DNA from: Ceratobasidium sp. AG-K
Taxonomy: Eukaryota > Basidiomycota > Agaricomycetes > Cantharellales > Ceratobasidiaceae
Direction: 5' to 3'
NCBI GenBank assembly: GCA_037039685.1
Contig: JAWNGF010000006.1
Location: forward strand, 868,001 to 932,000
DNA: 64,000 nt
The notes below the pieces were generated by a model that was given only the letters and a program-made list of their open reading frames with translations, was not told where the DNA came from and ran no database searches. The first letter of the stretch is position 1; every line of letters starts with the position of its first letter. Shown here piece after piece: positions 10,301-20,873 of this stretch. A program made the translations under genes and the position numbers.

Positions 10301-11584
10301 GTGCAGGTAGAGGTTCGAGTATCGTGCGAGCTGGTATGAAATCGTGGGGACGATCCTGTTGACATCGCGACAGTCGGGCGAATTACGAGAACAGAAAAAG
10401 CTACCGCCGAGTCGTTTATCGCCTTGAAGCCTCTTGCACACTGTGTAGGCGATTGTAGTCTTGCCCGTACCAGCCATCCCGTTCAGCCAGTATATTTTTG
10501 CCCCATTCTTATCCAATGACCATTCCCAGACTCCGTTGAGCAGATCGACCCGAGTGTCCTCCGTACATGGGACCCGCTTTGCCACTGTAGTAGGGAGCGC
10601 GGCGTTGTACCATGCCTCTCGCGCTGGTACGAGGCGTTCGAGACGGGTATCCTGTAGGTGCGAAATGGTCTCATTTTGGCTACAGTAAGTCAAGAGCCTA
10701 AGCACGTACCGTCCACCGCTCTCGTTTCTCTTCCCAATCGCCGATTTCTGCCTAGTGACGGGTCAGAATCTGGGTCATAACCGAACGCTTTTGTTCCCCA
10801 CCCACAGCTTTCGAAACTGTTCTCCTATCTCCTGGAAACGCTCCAGTATGAATTTCTCCTCTTCCTCTCTTGTGAGCGATGAAATTATGTGTGGGCGGCC
10901 TTGAGGGTGCTCAATATCTTGCATTTGTGTTTCGATAGACCTGCACGCTACTTCAATCCACAAGAACCAGGTTATTGAGCGTTTTACTTACTTCACAATA
11001 GCAGTGATCGCGTGAGGCACATTTTGCGGGTGTGATTCAATAAAAGGCCTCCGGAGCAGAGGTAGTAGGTCGTTCAGGCCTGACATAAGCTTTGTACACT
11101 CGTGGCGATTTCGCTCTTCGCTAATCTATGGTACGCGCTCTAGTCAGCGGGTGATATAGGATGTAAGAAGAGAATATACCTGCAAGTAAGCGAGACAGCC
11201 TCCCAAACTGCCAACCACAGATTGTACAGGAGGTAGCCCACTCAAGTCATTCATCACCTCTCCGATCACAACTCGGAGCTGGCCTAATTTCGTTTCGAGA
11301 GGACAGATTGTGGCTGTTGACGTGGGAAGTCTGCCGAGTGCTGAATCCGGAGTGTTATGATCAGGCGTCGGCGGATTCGATGGATATGGACTAAAGCGGT
11401 GACGAGGGCGAGGTGAACCGATGCGAAATAAGTTGGTTTCCTGAGATCCTGATGCTGAAGCCATCGCGGCCTCCGATTCGGCTATAATTGAGAGGTTGAG
11501 AGATATAGTCTTATTGTCGCAAATTAGCTATCACGATTGTGGTTGACAGGAGGCTGAGTTGCCAACGCATAAATGACGGGTGAG

Positions 11585-12143
11585 CAGTGATGCCGTGACG
11601 GAGTCAAGGTCACGACGTCGTGACCTTCGACCTGGGTCGTGACTGCAGTCATGACCAGGGTCACCCGACAGTCAAGGTGTCAAAGTGGGGCATCAGCGTT
11701 ATAAGTGTACCTTAAATGGCATGTTTATGTAACACCAGATACAAACCACAAAGCTCCAACCAACTTTTCCCTACAACTGGAGGATTTGAGCCAATATCGA
11801 CTTGGGATGTGGGATAAATATCAGCGAGACGGGTCGGGAGCATCGTTAAGGTAGGCTCTTCCTTCACGAGTTAATCCTGTAGTCTGCTACGACCCGTGAA
11901 CAACGGATCCTTATGCATAATCTGGCAAAGTTATGATATGCTTACCCCAACCCTGAGCTTATGGTTCCTAAGTGGTGAGCATTGAGGTCAAGACTGGAGG
12001 ATGGTAGCAACTAGACGTCTCCACGAGCGCGTGCACAAGGATTACGTCATCGCTCGCTAGCAAGTGCTGACCATTGTGACCTTTTGACGGCGTCATGGGT
12101 CATTGAGGTCACACGGTCATGACCCGGGGTCACGACATCACTG
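11585..12143. mobile_element. short non-autonomous TIR element, possibly hAT-like
   Basis: CAGTGATGCCGTGAC at 11585-11599 is inverted at 12129-12143 with one mismatch. CAGTG...CACTG ends are typical of hAT elements, but I could not find a clean 8-bp target duplication. Both ends carry clustered GGTCAC, GTCATGACC and TGACC motifs, including a perfect 22-bp palindrome at 11606-11627. At 559 bp with no coding frame it would be a MITE. An alternative is a pair of inverted regulatory clusters. Confidence 0.4.
11606..11627. other. perfect 22-bp palindrome
   Basis: AAGGTCACGACGTCGTGACCTT, given here in halves as AAGGTCACGAC and its reverse complement GTCGTGACCTT. The half sites recur at 11640-11665 and 12095-12135. 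It could be a dimer-binding site or a cruciform-forming end of the TIR element. Confidence 0.6.
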
Positions 12144-12282
12144 GTGCCCGGTAATAACGCTCGATATAGGATCGTTTCAAATTCATGCATTTCAGTTGCC
12201 ACTCGGCTCGAGCCACTGGACCCATCGATATAAAAGTGTAGCCACTGGCTCCCCTTCTTTCATCACTCCCTTTGACTATGAT

Positions 12283-14097
12283 ATGGATCCACCCCTCTCG
12301 CCTGTGGAAGAGCTCCTGCACTTAGCTTACCATGTTTTTCTACCGCCTGACCCAGTGTTACCCCAAGCTCAACTGGAGGACGATGCTAATCAACAGGTCA
12401 ATATGAAGCTGGCTGGCTCTGTCGTATCGGCATTGGAACAGTACAAGACTCTCGATCCCGTCATTGCCACCCAATGGCACGCTGTTATACGTATACTCGA
12501 ACCATTACGTCGCACAATTGAAGCTCCTCTCCGGAAGGCCCAGCTATGTCAATATAAATCTAACATGAGGACGGGCGGTAAGCGTTAGCCGACTCGGTAT
12601 TTGCATCAGTCGATAATTAGGATCTGTCTCAGACTCCTTGGCGCTGTTTATCCGAGCGCAGAATACGGTAGCAATGATTTGGAAGAAATCTAGTTTTACC
12701 AGATTTGAAGTCTTTGAAGTCCAAGCCCCTACCGAGGATGTGATGTCTATCACCGGTAAAATTGTCCGTAACTATCCCGGCGGTGGAGGTTCCCAGTTCT
12801 ATTGCCAATCAGACAAATTTCATCGACGAAGCATCTAATATTCTCGTGCAAACGGACGTACGAGCTTTTGAGGTGGCAGCCCCAGCGACTAGCAAGGGAG
12901 GTTCGGAAGTCCGTGAGATTCGCGACTCGAATAACCCCAACTACTTTGTCCAGTTATTTCTCGGTATCTTGCAGGGTATGGGTGAGCTTGTTGATCCTCC
13001 TCGAGTCCAAAAGCGTATTGGCAACCAGGTACTTTGGAAAGATGCACTCCTAGCGAATAAAGAACCATGGATACATACAGTCTCTCTTTATACTCGCAAA
13101 AGAAACTATGTATATACGAGAGAAATATTCCTCAATCTGGCTTATCATTCGCGTTGCGCTCCATGGCGTTCTATCACGCATACGTACTTTCACAGTGCCA
13201 ATCGTACGAAGAATTCTCAAGTGATCTACTATACACGATGCGTGTAAAGATGGGCCGGGTATGGATGAAGAGCAAGAACGCGAGATCAGCCACGAGATTG
13301 AGAGGGAGGAACAGGTTCAATGCCCACCAAAGGGGGTACCCGCTACTCATCAAGTGCATTCGGAAGTGCGCCACTTTATTGAAACGGGTCTCGTACGGAA
13401 GGGATCTCCAGGCTTTTGTTCGCTGTTCCAGCCGTTGGCCTCCACCACCCCACTTTACGGCTGGTCAACCAAGTTGCTCGCATCTGTCGATTTTTCGCGA
13501 ACTTTGACAAATCTGCCGATCAACGAGTTGAACGATTATATGCGTCCCGTAAACTGGGTTCTACGTGGTTCAAATGGTATTTTAGTGGTTCTCAGTCCCT
13601 ACGAAGTCAACCAACTCCTTCCCCCGATCCGGCAGAGTGACCGTGTTTCCCTTCACATCTACGCCCCTCGAGTCATTCAAACTGCGCGCACTTTCTCATA
13701 TCTCGATTGCTACTCCCTCCCGTCTTCTGGCCGCCCTGAAGTCCCACCCTTGCTGCCAATTACCCAACTCCAGCTTGACCTTTTTGCCGGCCAGCTGTAC
13801 CTCTCCAGTTACCATGACTATATTCGGTTGTGCGCAGTTCTCGGTCTCTATCCATTTTCGGGCGGGATTGCCGGACTTGAAGGCATCCAAATCAACACTG
13901 ACGGATTCGTCGAATCAAAACACCGGGAAGAGCTTATCGAATTCCATTCAGAGTATGCGGCGTCCAAGTTCACGACCAGCCCCATCCCGATGCTGAAGGA
14001 TCTGATTGGGCACCGGAGGAAGGGGATGAAATATTCGCGAACACATGTCGGGCAGATTTTGCATGCACGAACTTTGAGCAAGGAGGATTTTTGCTAG
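12283..14097 (+). pseudogene. internally deleted copy of the DUF6606/DUF3638/DUF3645 gene
   Basis: ATG at 12283 opens exon 1 (12283-12577, DUF6606-like HLAYHVFLPP), followed by a 55-bp intron and exon 2 from 12633. A 5-bp deletion near 12779-12783 breaks the frame relative to the long copy. At 13051-13127 a fragment resembling the copia LTR replaces a few codons. At about 13255-13262 the sequence jumps from residue ~220 (MRVKMG) to the last ~280 residues of the protein (MDEEQERE), with a few bases of microhomology at the joint, and ends with TAG at 14095-14097. It cannot encode a functional protein, although its C-terminal frame of about 278 codons is still open. Confidence 0.85.
13051..13127 (+). 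repeat. LTR-like scar inside the DUF3638 relic
   Basis: The long copy reads straight across this point, but here about 77 bp are inserted or substituted. They resemble two parts of the 259-bp copia LTR: TAGCGAAT near its start and ACTATGTATATACGA with CATACAG upstream from its middle. The intervening LTR part is missing. It looks like an internally deleted, diverged LTR. Confidence 0.55.
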
Positions 14098-17029
14098 GTG
14101 TGTGTCGGCCCCGATGATATTTTCGCTCGCTTACGCGTTGAACCGATTGTTATTGGAAGATCGTTGGAGGTGTCCTAGGGAGAGGGGGGTTGAAATATTT
14201 TTGCGAATGTGAAGATTGTTAGGTTGTTAGCCATTGTGTGTATCTTGTCCAAACGTGAATCTGTCTCTAAATCATTACTTGGGCGGAAAACCGATCTGCA
14301 CTCGAGGACTGGAGAACAACCTATTTATTTTTGAGGTACGTTATTATGATAATTACACGGCCCATGGCGATGAGAGAACCAACTCTAGCGGCGATTCAAA
14401 ACAGAGGGTCTCACCTCCCCCGGTTACCGCGTTTTTAAATCTGAGGCCGTTCATGCTGAGGACTCGCCCTCTGGGTACCGCTCGCCATGTATTCGCCAGT
14501 AGCCAAACTCTTGCCAATTTGCCACATTTGAGACCGGATTAGTCCAGACAATTATTTCACCTGGTTATTAAAATTAAGCAGATCGCTGGCGAACGAGAAT
14601 GTGAGCCTCAACTAGATTTAGTACCATCCCCCGTCTATGTAATAAGTATTCATTCGAACGCGAGGGTAGGTAAACGCCTATATCAAACTCACAGATACAC
14701 ACACCCGGCATCCACCCGATTCTCCATGCACGCAATCCCCATCATATCCCCATTTCAAAGTCGACCTGGAAGGAACACAATTGGTAGGCGTTGCAGGTAT
14801 TGGTATATCAAGTGCCCATGTGAAGCGGGAAAAATCGAATCAGCGGATTCCCGAAGCACGGCCTTGCTTGATGGACAGTCGGCACCGGAGAACGCGTAAC
14901 CGGGGTACAAACTTCAAACTGGGTCATTTGATTCCGTTGGGAAGGTACCTAGGTACGTGTAGCCTTCGAGTACGCGTCTGGAGAATCCGAGTATGGGTCG
15001 ATAACAGTGCAGAGGCATTGGTGGCTACCCGTTAGGCGAACGGCACATTGGACTGCAGGCCGTGTACGAAGGAAGAAGCAAGCGCACAGTCTTGAGATCC
15101 AGACTCGCGAAGAGCAGAGATGGGAACAAAGATTGGGCGGGCTGTCAAAATTCAAGGCATCAGAAAGTTTCCAGACGCGCGCTAGAAACCATGATAAGCT
15201 CCCGAATCACAGCAATACATAGCGCGAACTTACTCACGGGAGTAGATCAGAGAAGACGATATATAAAGCACATCATGAAAGACAATCATCCATTACCGCG
15301 TTTCTACTTCAGATCTGGACAGCTTGTGTTTTTCGTCAGAAACCCAATGCGGCGACCGCAGCGAGCATCACGGGATAGCGGACTTAAAATAGAAAACTAA
15401 TAAGTGATGGGAACAAAGATTGAGCGAGTTGTCGAAGCTCAAAGGCCGGAGAACCTAATTGAGCCGTCACTGGAAATTTCCCGAAGCGCGCTGCAGACCG
15501 CGGTGAGCCCCCGAATCACGGAGAAACGAAGCACGAGCTTACCTACGCGAATAAGGTAGAAAACACAATATGCAAAATGAATATTGCGATATAATCATCC
15601 ATTACAGACGTCTCCGTGTCCGATTGGGATAACAAGTATCCTTCGTTAGAAACCCGACGCGATGGCCGCGGCAAACATCGCGAGAGCGGGCTGAGGATCG
15701 AGAAAATGATAAGCGAGGCGTACGATAGCGATTTCTCAGATTGACTTACAGCTCGGGGATTGGGTTGGCTCCGACTCGGAGGTGGGCACGTTCAACCGAG
15801 CGGAGGGTAACAGAATAAGCGCGTCTCTTGTTCTACGTCGCGCCCAGATTACTAGCGTCTCAAGGATCCAAGGGGAAGAGGTCTTCATGACGGCCGATCC
15901 TTGGAGACGGAGGTCGCTTGAGCAAGGCTTTGGTGGTGGGCGTCGAGAGGAAACTGTTATTTAATTGCAAATAGCTGCCAAACAAGAAGCACATCGGGAT
16001 CCATGGCAGAGTTCATCGATTGTTGAGGGAGGCTTGTATACCGACTATATTGCGAGGAGCTATTGTGACGAAAATATGGCTGTCTGGAGAGCTGAAATAA
16101 TGGGTTTGCGATCCTGACATGCACCCGTGACATTGGGAGTACCTTTCGAAAGCCTTACGAACTCAAATGATCATAATATCCCACCCGGCACCGTCAACGC
16201 ACCTGAATCAGTTGGTGTAAGCCTCTATTTTCTTTGCTAAATAACACATGGTCGAAGTTTATTAATAACATCCAGACTTCAAGGCGATAGAAAGGTTCGG
16301 CCCAGCCCAAGTCTACACAGATACATATATCGTTGGGACGGCATCACAGCTCCCTCCTGTCCCCACCGGTTACAAAGCTCCTTTACCCTTTCTCCGCTGT
16401 ACTTTCAACTTTCCTCGAGCGACTGGGGCCCAGGCAGAATTTGAGCATACCTATTCCGGTCGAATCAGGACAAATGCGTGCCGGGGTCGAGCGGAATGAC
16501 GGCCCCGAGCGGTTACCCCATGTGAATTGAAAGACCATCTTCTATCTATGGACCAGCTCGAAGACTCATCACATTTGTGCTGATTCCGTCATGATATGCG
16601 TATCCACGTATCTAAGAGACCTAATCCTACGCACTGATGGCTTGGTCACAAGTGTCTCATTGTATCTGATCATCATTCGCTGTGAGACCATGAGCGTCGG
16701 AAGAGCAATCGGCGCTGAGAATATCGTGGCGCTGAAGAGGCAGTTAGCGTGTCAATGCCATTGAATCAACGCCTTTGAACACAGAGACGACTCGCTCTCG
16801 GATAGGTGTATCGGTATCACCACTTTGAGAACACGCATTGCTTCAGCCACTCGAGTTATCTTAAGTCACAGCATAATCCTCGATCCAATGTATAGATTAG
16901 AGGATCGGCCCTCCTGCCCACCCGGCGCACGTAGGCTGGTGGTGGTACAGCCTATATGCGCGAAATAAATGAACAAAAGCGGCGCAGATGCGCGGATACA
17001 GCAAACCCAAACCCCCAACAAGCCACATC
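14098..17029. repeat. gene-poor stretch with a diverged 287-bp tandem duplication (15119-15713)
   Basis: Two direct units start with GATGGGAACAAAGATTG at 15119 and 15406 and end near 15405 and 15713. They are diverged, but keep blocks such as CCCGAATCAC, ATAATCATCCATTAC-like, GTTAGAAACCC-like and the order of all segments. On the minus strand both keep a GT[AG]AG-type donor-like site and an ATG followed by GCGG. They may be remains of a duplicated small gene, but no open frame survives. The rest of 14098-17029 shows 3' flank homology to the DUF3638 locus up to about 14960 and nothing else I can support. Confidence 0.55.
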
Positions 17030-17275
17030 CCCTCGCCCTCGACCAATCCCATTGCCTTCCATCTTCCCATTGCCTTCCATCTTCCCATTGCCTTCCATCT
17101 TCCCATTGCCTTCCATCTTCCCATTGCCTCCCGTTCCTTGCCGTTCCTTCCCTTCCAAACTTATCCTTCCAACTCCGCTCGCCCTTAACCAATGTCGCCC
17201 TGTCCGTTCCCATCTTCCCTTCCCTTTTCCCTTCCCGTCCCTTCCCTTCCCATCCAAACATATCCTTCCAGCCTC
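17030..17275 (+). repeat. polypyrimidine tract with an 18-bp minisatellite
   Basis: Four exact copies of ATTGCCTTCCATCTTCCC at 17051-17122, then a partial copy and a further 150 bp of almost pure C/T on the plus strand. The strand asymmetry would favour triplex (H-DNA) formation. Open frames across it are products of the repeat and are not taken as genes. Confidence 0.85.
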
Positions 17276-17318
17276 CTAAGTTCGTCTCATATTGGCGGTT
17301 GCCTTGCTCTCTAGTGCC

Positions 17319-18730
17319 CGTTCGAGTCACCAGCCGTGTCGAGACGCCAAACCTTCAAGCCAACACCGGTAGCTCTCGCGCACGAGGTACGCGAGGAGTC
17401 GGTCCGAGCACCGCCAAGTCGGGTCAAGTCAGGCAGGGACAGCCCCGGTAGACTGATCTGCGGCCGGGCAAGTGGGCGGGACTTGGAGGATGTTACAGGT
17501 GCTACGAGGTGGATTTCAGTGGGAATCAATGGCGAGATGTATGGGCCAACTCACGGATCTCGTCGGTGCAGCGCGCCTCAATCCCGCGGGGTATTGCGAA
17601 TGCCATCCAGGACACGGAGCGTCCGAAGCGACCCACTCTGGCGCTCGTTCGAGCTGCCAGCCACGCCAAGGTGCCAAACCTTCAAGCCAACACCGGTAGC
17701 TCTCGCACACGGGGTGCACGAGGAGTCGGTCCGAGCACCGCCAAGTCGGGTCAAGTCAGGCAGGGACAGCCCCGGTAGACTGATCTGCGGCCGGGCAAGT
17801 GGGCGGGGCTCGAAGGATGTTATAGAAACTACAAGGCGATATGTCAGTGAGGATAAAGGCAGAAATGTTCAAGCCGACGTACAAGCCTTGTCGGTGCGGG
17901 TGGCGGGGATCCAATGGAGTGAGCATCGTTGAGGCCCCTCTGGCGTGCCTTGCCCTAGCGCTCGTTCGAGTCGCCAGCCGAACAGGGGCACCAAACCTTC
18001 AAGCCGACACCGGTAGCTCTCGCGCACGGGGTACACGAGGAGTCGGTCCGAGCACCGCCAAGTCGGGTCAAGTCAGGCAGGGACAGCCCCGGTAGACTGA
18101 TCTGCGGCCGGGCAAGTGGGCGGGACTTGGAGGATGTTACAGGTGCTACGCACCGTGGGATTAGCTGGGTTAATTCTGAGAACACAAGTCCGACGTACTA
18201 ATCCCTTCGGTACGAGTCGCATAGAAGTCCGGGTAATAGGGGCGAAAAAAAGAGACTGCCTGGGGTTCTGCAAACAGATTCGTCAGTAAGATCATGACCA
18301 ACAAGCAACGGAGAGTCATATAAGGGATGTGTAGAGTGAGCTAACGGGTCGATGTCAGCTACCGTGTTAAGAGGTGCTCCGAGACATACCACACGTGCCG
18401 GTCCCAGACCTAGATGCCCTCTTGCGCATAGGTAGTGCCTACGGACGTCCCGCTCTGGTGCTCGTTCGAGTCACCAGCCGTTCCGAGACGCCAAACCCTC
18501 CAGTCAACACCGGTACCTCTCGCGCACGAGGTGCACGAGGAGTCGGTCCGAGCACCGCCAAGTCGGGTCAAGTCAGGCAGGGACAGCCCCGGTAGACTGA
18601 TCTGCGGCCGGGCAGGTGGGCAGGACTGGAGGGATGTTACAGGCGCTGCAAGGAAACATATCAGTAAGAGGCGCTCCGGAAAAGTGCAAGGTAACGTACA
18701 AGCCTCGTCGGTGCGGGTCTTGTCGAGCTC
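17319..18730 (+). repeat. four-copy tandem repeat array, ~320-bp unit with invariant core
   Basis: Units start with CTCGTTCGAG or CGTTCGAGTC at about 17319, 17643, 17959 and 18459. Unit lengths are about 325, 317, 500 and 270 bp. Inside each, a 78-bp core (17393-17470, 17720-17797, 18037-18114, 18537-18614) is read as identical in all four copies, while the flanking parts differ by substitutions and a ~180-bp extra segment in unit 3. One plus-strand frame stays open across units 1 and 2 (17336-17932), but there is no family match and both strands stay open through the core, so I do not call a protein. Confidence 0.8.
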
Positions 18731-19988
18731 GGGGGATGGAGGGCGGAGACCTGGGGACTCGAGTTCGCCCCAGTCCAGTGTATATATAGCTTCTAGTGGA
18801 AGCGGAGCTATGTAGATCGCTGGCCATATAGGAGGATCCGGGCCGAGCCCCTGATGAATCAGCAAACAGAGAGCGCCCCTATGTCCGGATTTGGGAGGAG
18901 CCGCATGGAAAAATGTTCGAGCGAAGGTCTATTTGGAGTACTTGCTTGAGTATGTAGATCGCACCAGGGGAAGCAAATATCGCACTAAGTTTGGTCTCAA
19001 ATGCTTGCCGTCCCTCTCGCCATGAGACTGTCGCACCCCCTTGTTGCGGTGTGTATGCGCTATCTCCAGCAGCATATATCGTAAAGCGTTCTGTAAAGCA
19101 CACCCAAAGATGCACAGGCTGCATTTGGGTAGGAAAGATGGCCCGTGCGTCGGTCTGGGCGCCGGGGCTCGGATCAGGAGGCCCCGTGTTTTCGGAGACC
19201 TTTGGAGCGCACTCGAGGTCTTTCAACACTCGGGATGGTTCCGATTGAGAACCTCCCGAAACCCACGGGGTATCAGTTCGGGCTGGAGAGGGCCCCCGTC
19301 TCCGTGGATATTCGTCGTGTCTGGGACACAGGCAAATTCCTTGAGCAATTGAGCTTCTTGACATGGCCTTGCTCGATCCCAGTTGTACATTGTATGAGTG
19401 GAGCGCACCATGTTTGTGGGGTTTCGAAGACCAGCAACGTGATACCGGGTATGAAATTTCAGACTGATGCTATGTCCACCAAAGGGTACAAAGCTACTGG
19501 AGAGAGGCAACAGAATACATTAACGCCCATGCAAAAATTATACGACGTTGATTCTAAATGACAAGAATTACATAGATTGACGACCGAGCGACAAGCACAG
19601 TTGGGGTGGCATTGTAGACACACATTCTAAAGGCTGGAGAAAACATCCGAGGGTGGGCGAGGCTTTATATTATCAAGTAAATTATCCTCTTAGAGATTAA
19701 CACTTCGGAGCACCTTGTCGCTGGGGATAGCCCAGAGTATATTGGACGCAGGAGAGGTGTGCATCGGGGATGACCGATGCCCAAAGGCTCCCTGAATATG
19801 AGACCAGCATATAGGGAGGCTCAATTGCCATTAGTTCAAGGAGGCAACCCCTGTGTTAACCCCCTCTGCACGTAAAACAACGCTCTGGCTAGGCAGTCTC
19901 TCATCAGCTTTCACATCTTTCCCTTTGCTCGTTCGCCTTCTCGTTCACGCGGTTTTTGCTTTCACTTCGTTTTGTCCTTCATCTCAAT
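18731..19988. other. no gene recognised
   Basis: Several short overlapping open frames on both strands between 18879 and 19561 share no recognisable domain, and I could not build a spliced model. The last 130 bp hold the 5' flank of the gene starting at 19989, which is rich in C/T just before the ATG. Confidence 0.4.
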
Positions 19989-20873
19989 ATGTCAACGATC
20001 GACCAGGCTCAGTACATCCCACTTGGACGCAAGGCCACACTCCGGGGGCCGTCGATCCGCCCTACGGCTTCTAGCATCCCAAAGGCGCGAGATGCTAAGC
20101 AGGACAGGGCAGATGCCTTTCCTGCGCTGCTTACAGCAAGTAAAGCAGCGTTTGGGGACGTCAAGGTCATCTTCTTCACCACGGAGGAGGTGGCTAATAG
20201 GCCAGGTACGTTGATGAAACATTGTATGCGTAACGTTAGTACGGGCGCTAAACTCTCGGTTCTTAGAACGGTACACGTCCCGGCTTCTTGTGGTCATTCC
20301 AGACGGCCCTCGGCACGCCTTCCCGTGGTCGAACACCTCGTCAAACGTTTTCGATGCGAAGACGAACGCGGCTGTGAAGGCCGTGCGGGCGGGCGCTCTT
20401 AAGTACTTGCTGCAATGTGAGTTGTTCTGTATTCTACTAGTCCAATTACTCTGATACCTCATCTGCCATGCAGGGCTACCGCCTCGTACATTTCAGGCCG
20501 AGGTCGCCAAGCCGGCGCCTAAAAAGCACACCCGGCTCGTCTTTGATAGCGAGAAGCCAACGGAGGCGCTCAACGCCGGCCTGCGACTTCTCGACCCTCA
20601 AGGCTCCCAGAGCTGGGTGATATCCCAGCTGGAGGACGGTAAGTACTTTCTCATGTCCAGCTTCGTTCCTCTGACTGACTACTTAATTTAGGCTATGCCG
20701 CTGTCCTGACGATCGGCCTACCTTCGGGTAGGCTGATCTACGGGTCGCACGAGACCCCTGCGGGGTGCTCCGTGAAGCACGCCAAGCAGACCGTGTTTCA
20801 AAAGGCACTCGAAGCGGGACTCCTTACCTTGGTCCTAGCTGAGCTCGATCGCCAAACCTCGACCTGTAAATAA
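19989..20873 (+). CDS. uncharacterised 237-aa protein, four exons
   Basis: Exons 19989-20205, 20267-20416, 20474-20638 and 20692-20873 join in frame through introns of 61, 57 and 53 bp with GTACGT, GTGAGT and GTAAGT donors, and end with TAA. The start ATG has A at -3. The protein has no signal peptide or membrane span. It begins with a basic segment, then a mixed alpha/beta pattern with hydrophobic strands (DVKVIFFTT, RLLVVIPDG) and a C-terminal half with SWVISQ and YAAVLTIGLPSGRLIYG. I do not recognise the family. The consistent splice signals make a real gene likely; function is unknown. Confidence 0.7.

Larger units (their letters stand above)
338..11464 (-). pseudogene. NACHT-WD40 repeat (NLR-like STAND) gene, split by a copia insertion
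   Basis: Fungal NACHT-WD40 proteins are STAND NTPases linked to non-self recognition. Modelled exons on the minus strand: 11464-11180, 11125-10992, 10940-10802, 10751-10710, 10651-9119 and 9069 onward, with introns of 48-58 bp that all keep frame. The 10651-9119 exon has the P-loop GMAGTGKTT and a Walker B-like VVVIDALDE. The last exon carries 14 WD40 repeats, enough for two seven-bladed propellers. It is cut after codon-phase base 7308 by the retrotransposon and resumes at 890, ending at 338. Without the insert it would encode about 1,482 aa. A second defect is a 1-nt loss at 8171-8176 that shifts frame between repeats 5 and 6. In its present form translation runs into the LTR and stops within a few codons. 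The family call is firm; in vivo role is inferred. Confidence 0.9.
11465..12282. other. intergenic region with a TIR element
   Basis: It lies between the divergent NACHT-WD40 start (11464) and the DUF3638 relic. Besides the TIR element at 11585-12143 it holds the 5' flank of the relic, which resembles the 5' flank of the long DUF3638 gene at 42055-42140, including a TATA motif at 12229-12235. No coding pattern was seen. Confidence 0.6.
12170..14960 (+). repeat. arm A of an inverted segmental duplication
   Basis: This arm matches the minus strand of 42140 to about 31300 in order: promoter region with TATA, exons 1 and 2 start, end of exon 6, 3' UTR (for example CACGCGTTGAACC-like and GAATGTGAAGATTGT-like blocks), and a further flank near 14785-14960 that resembles 31495-31300. 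It has lost about 8 kb of the gene interior. The 3' flank (14098-14960) has no gene. Confidence 0.75.

Noticed and set aside
16866..17451. Long overlapping frames over the pyrimidine minisatellite
   Set aside because: The 18-bp unit is a multiple of three, so every frame stays open; the products are simple repeats.
17336..17932. 198-codon frame across two array units as a protein-coding gene
   Set aside because: Both strands are open through the core, there is no start context or splice chain, and no family is recognised; kept only as a finding.
17319..18730. CRISPR-like array
   Set aside because: Units are hundreds of bases long with variable spacing in a eukaryotic context; there are no cas genes.
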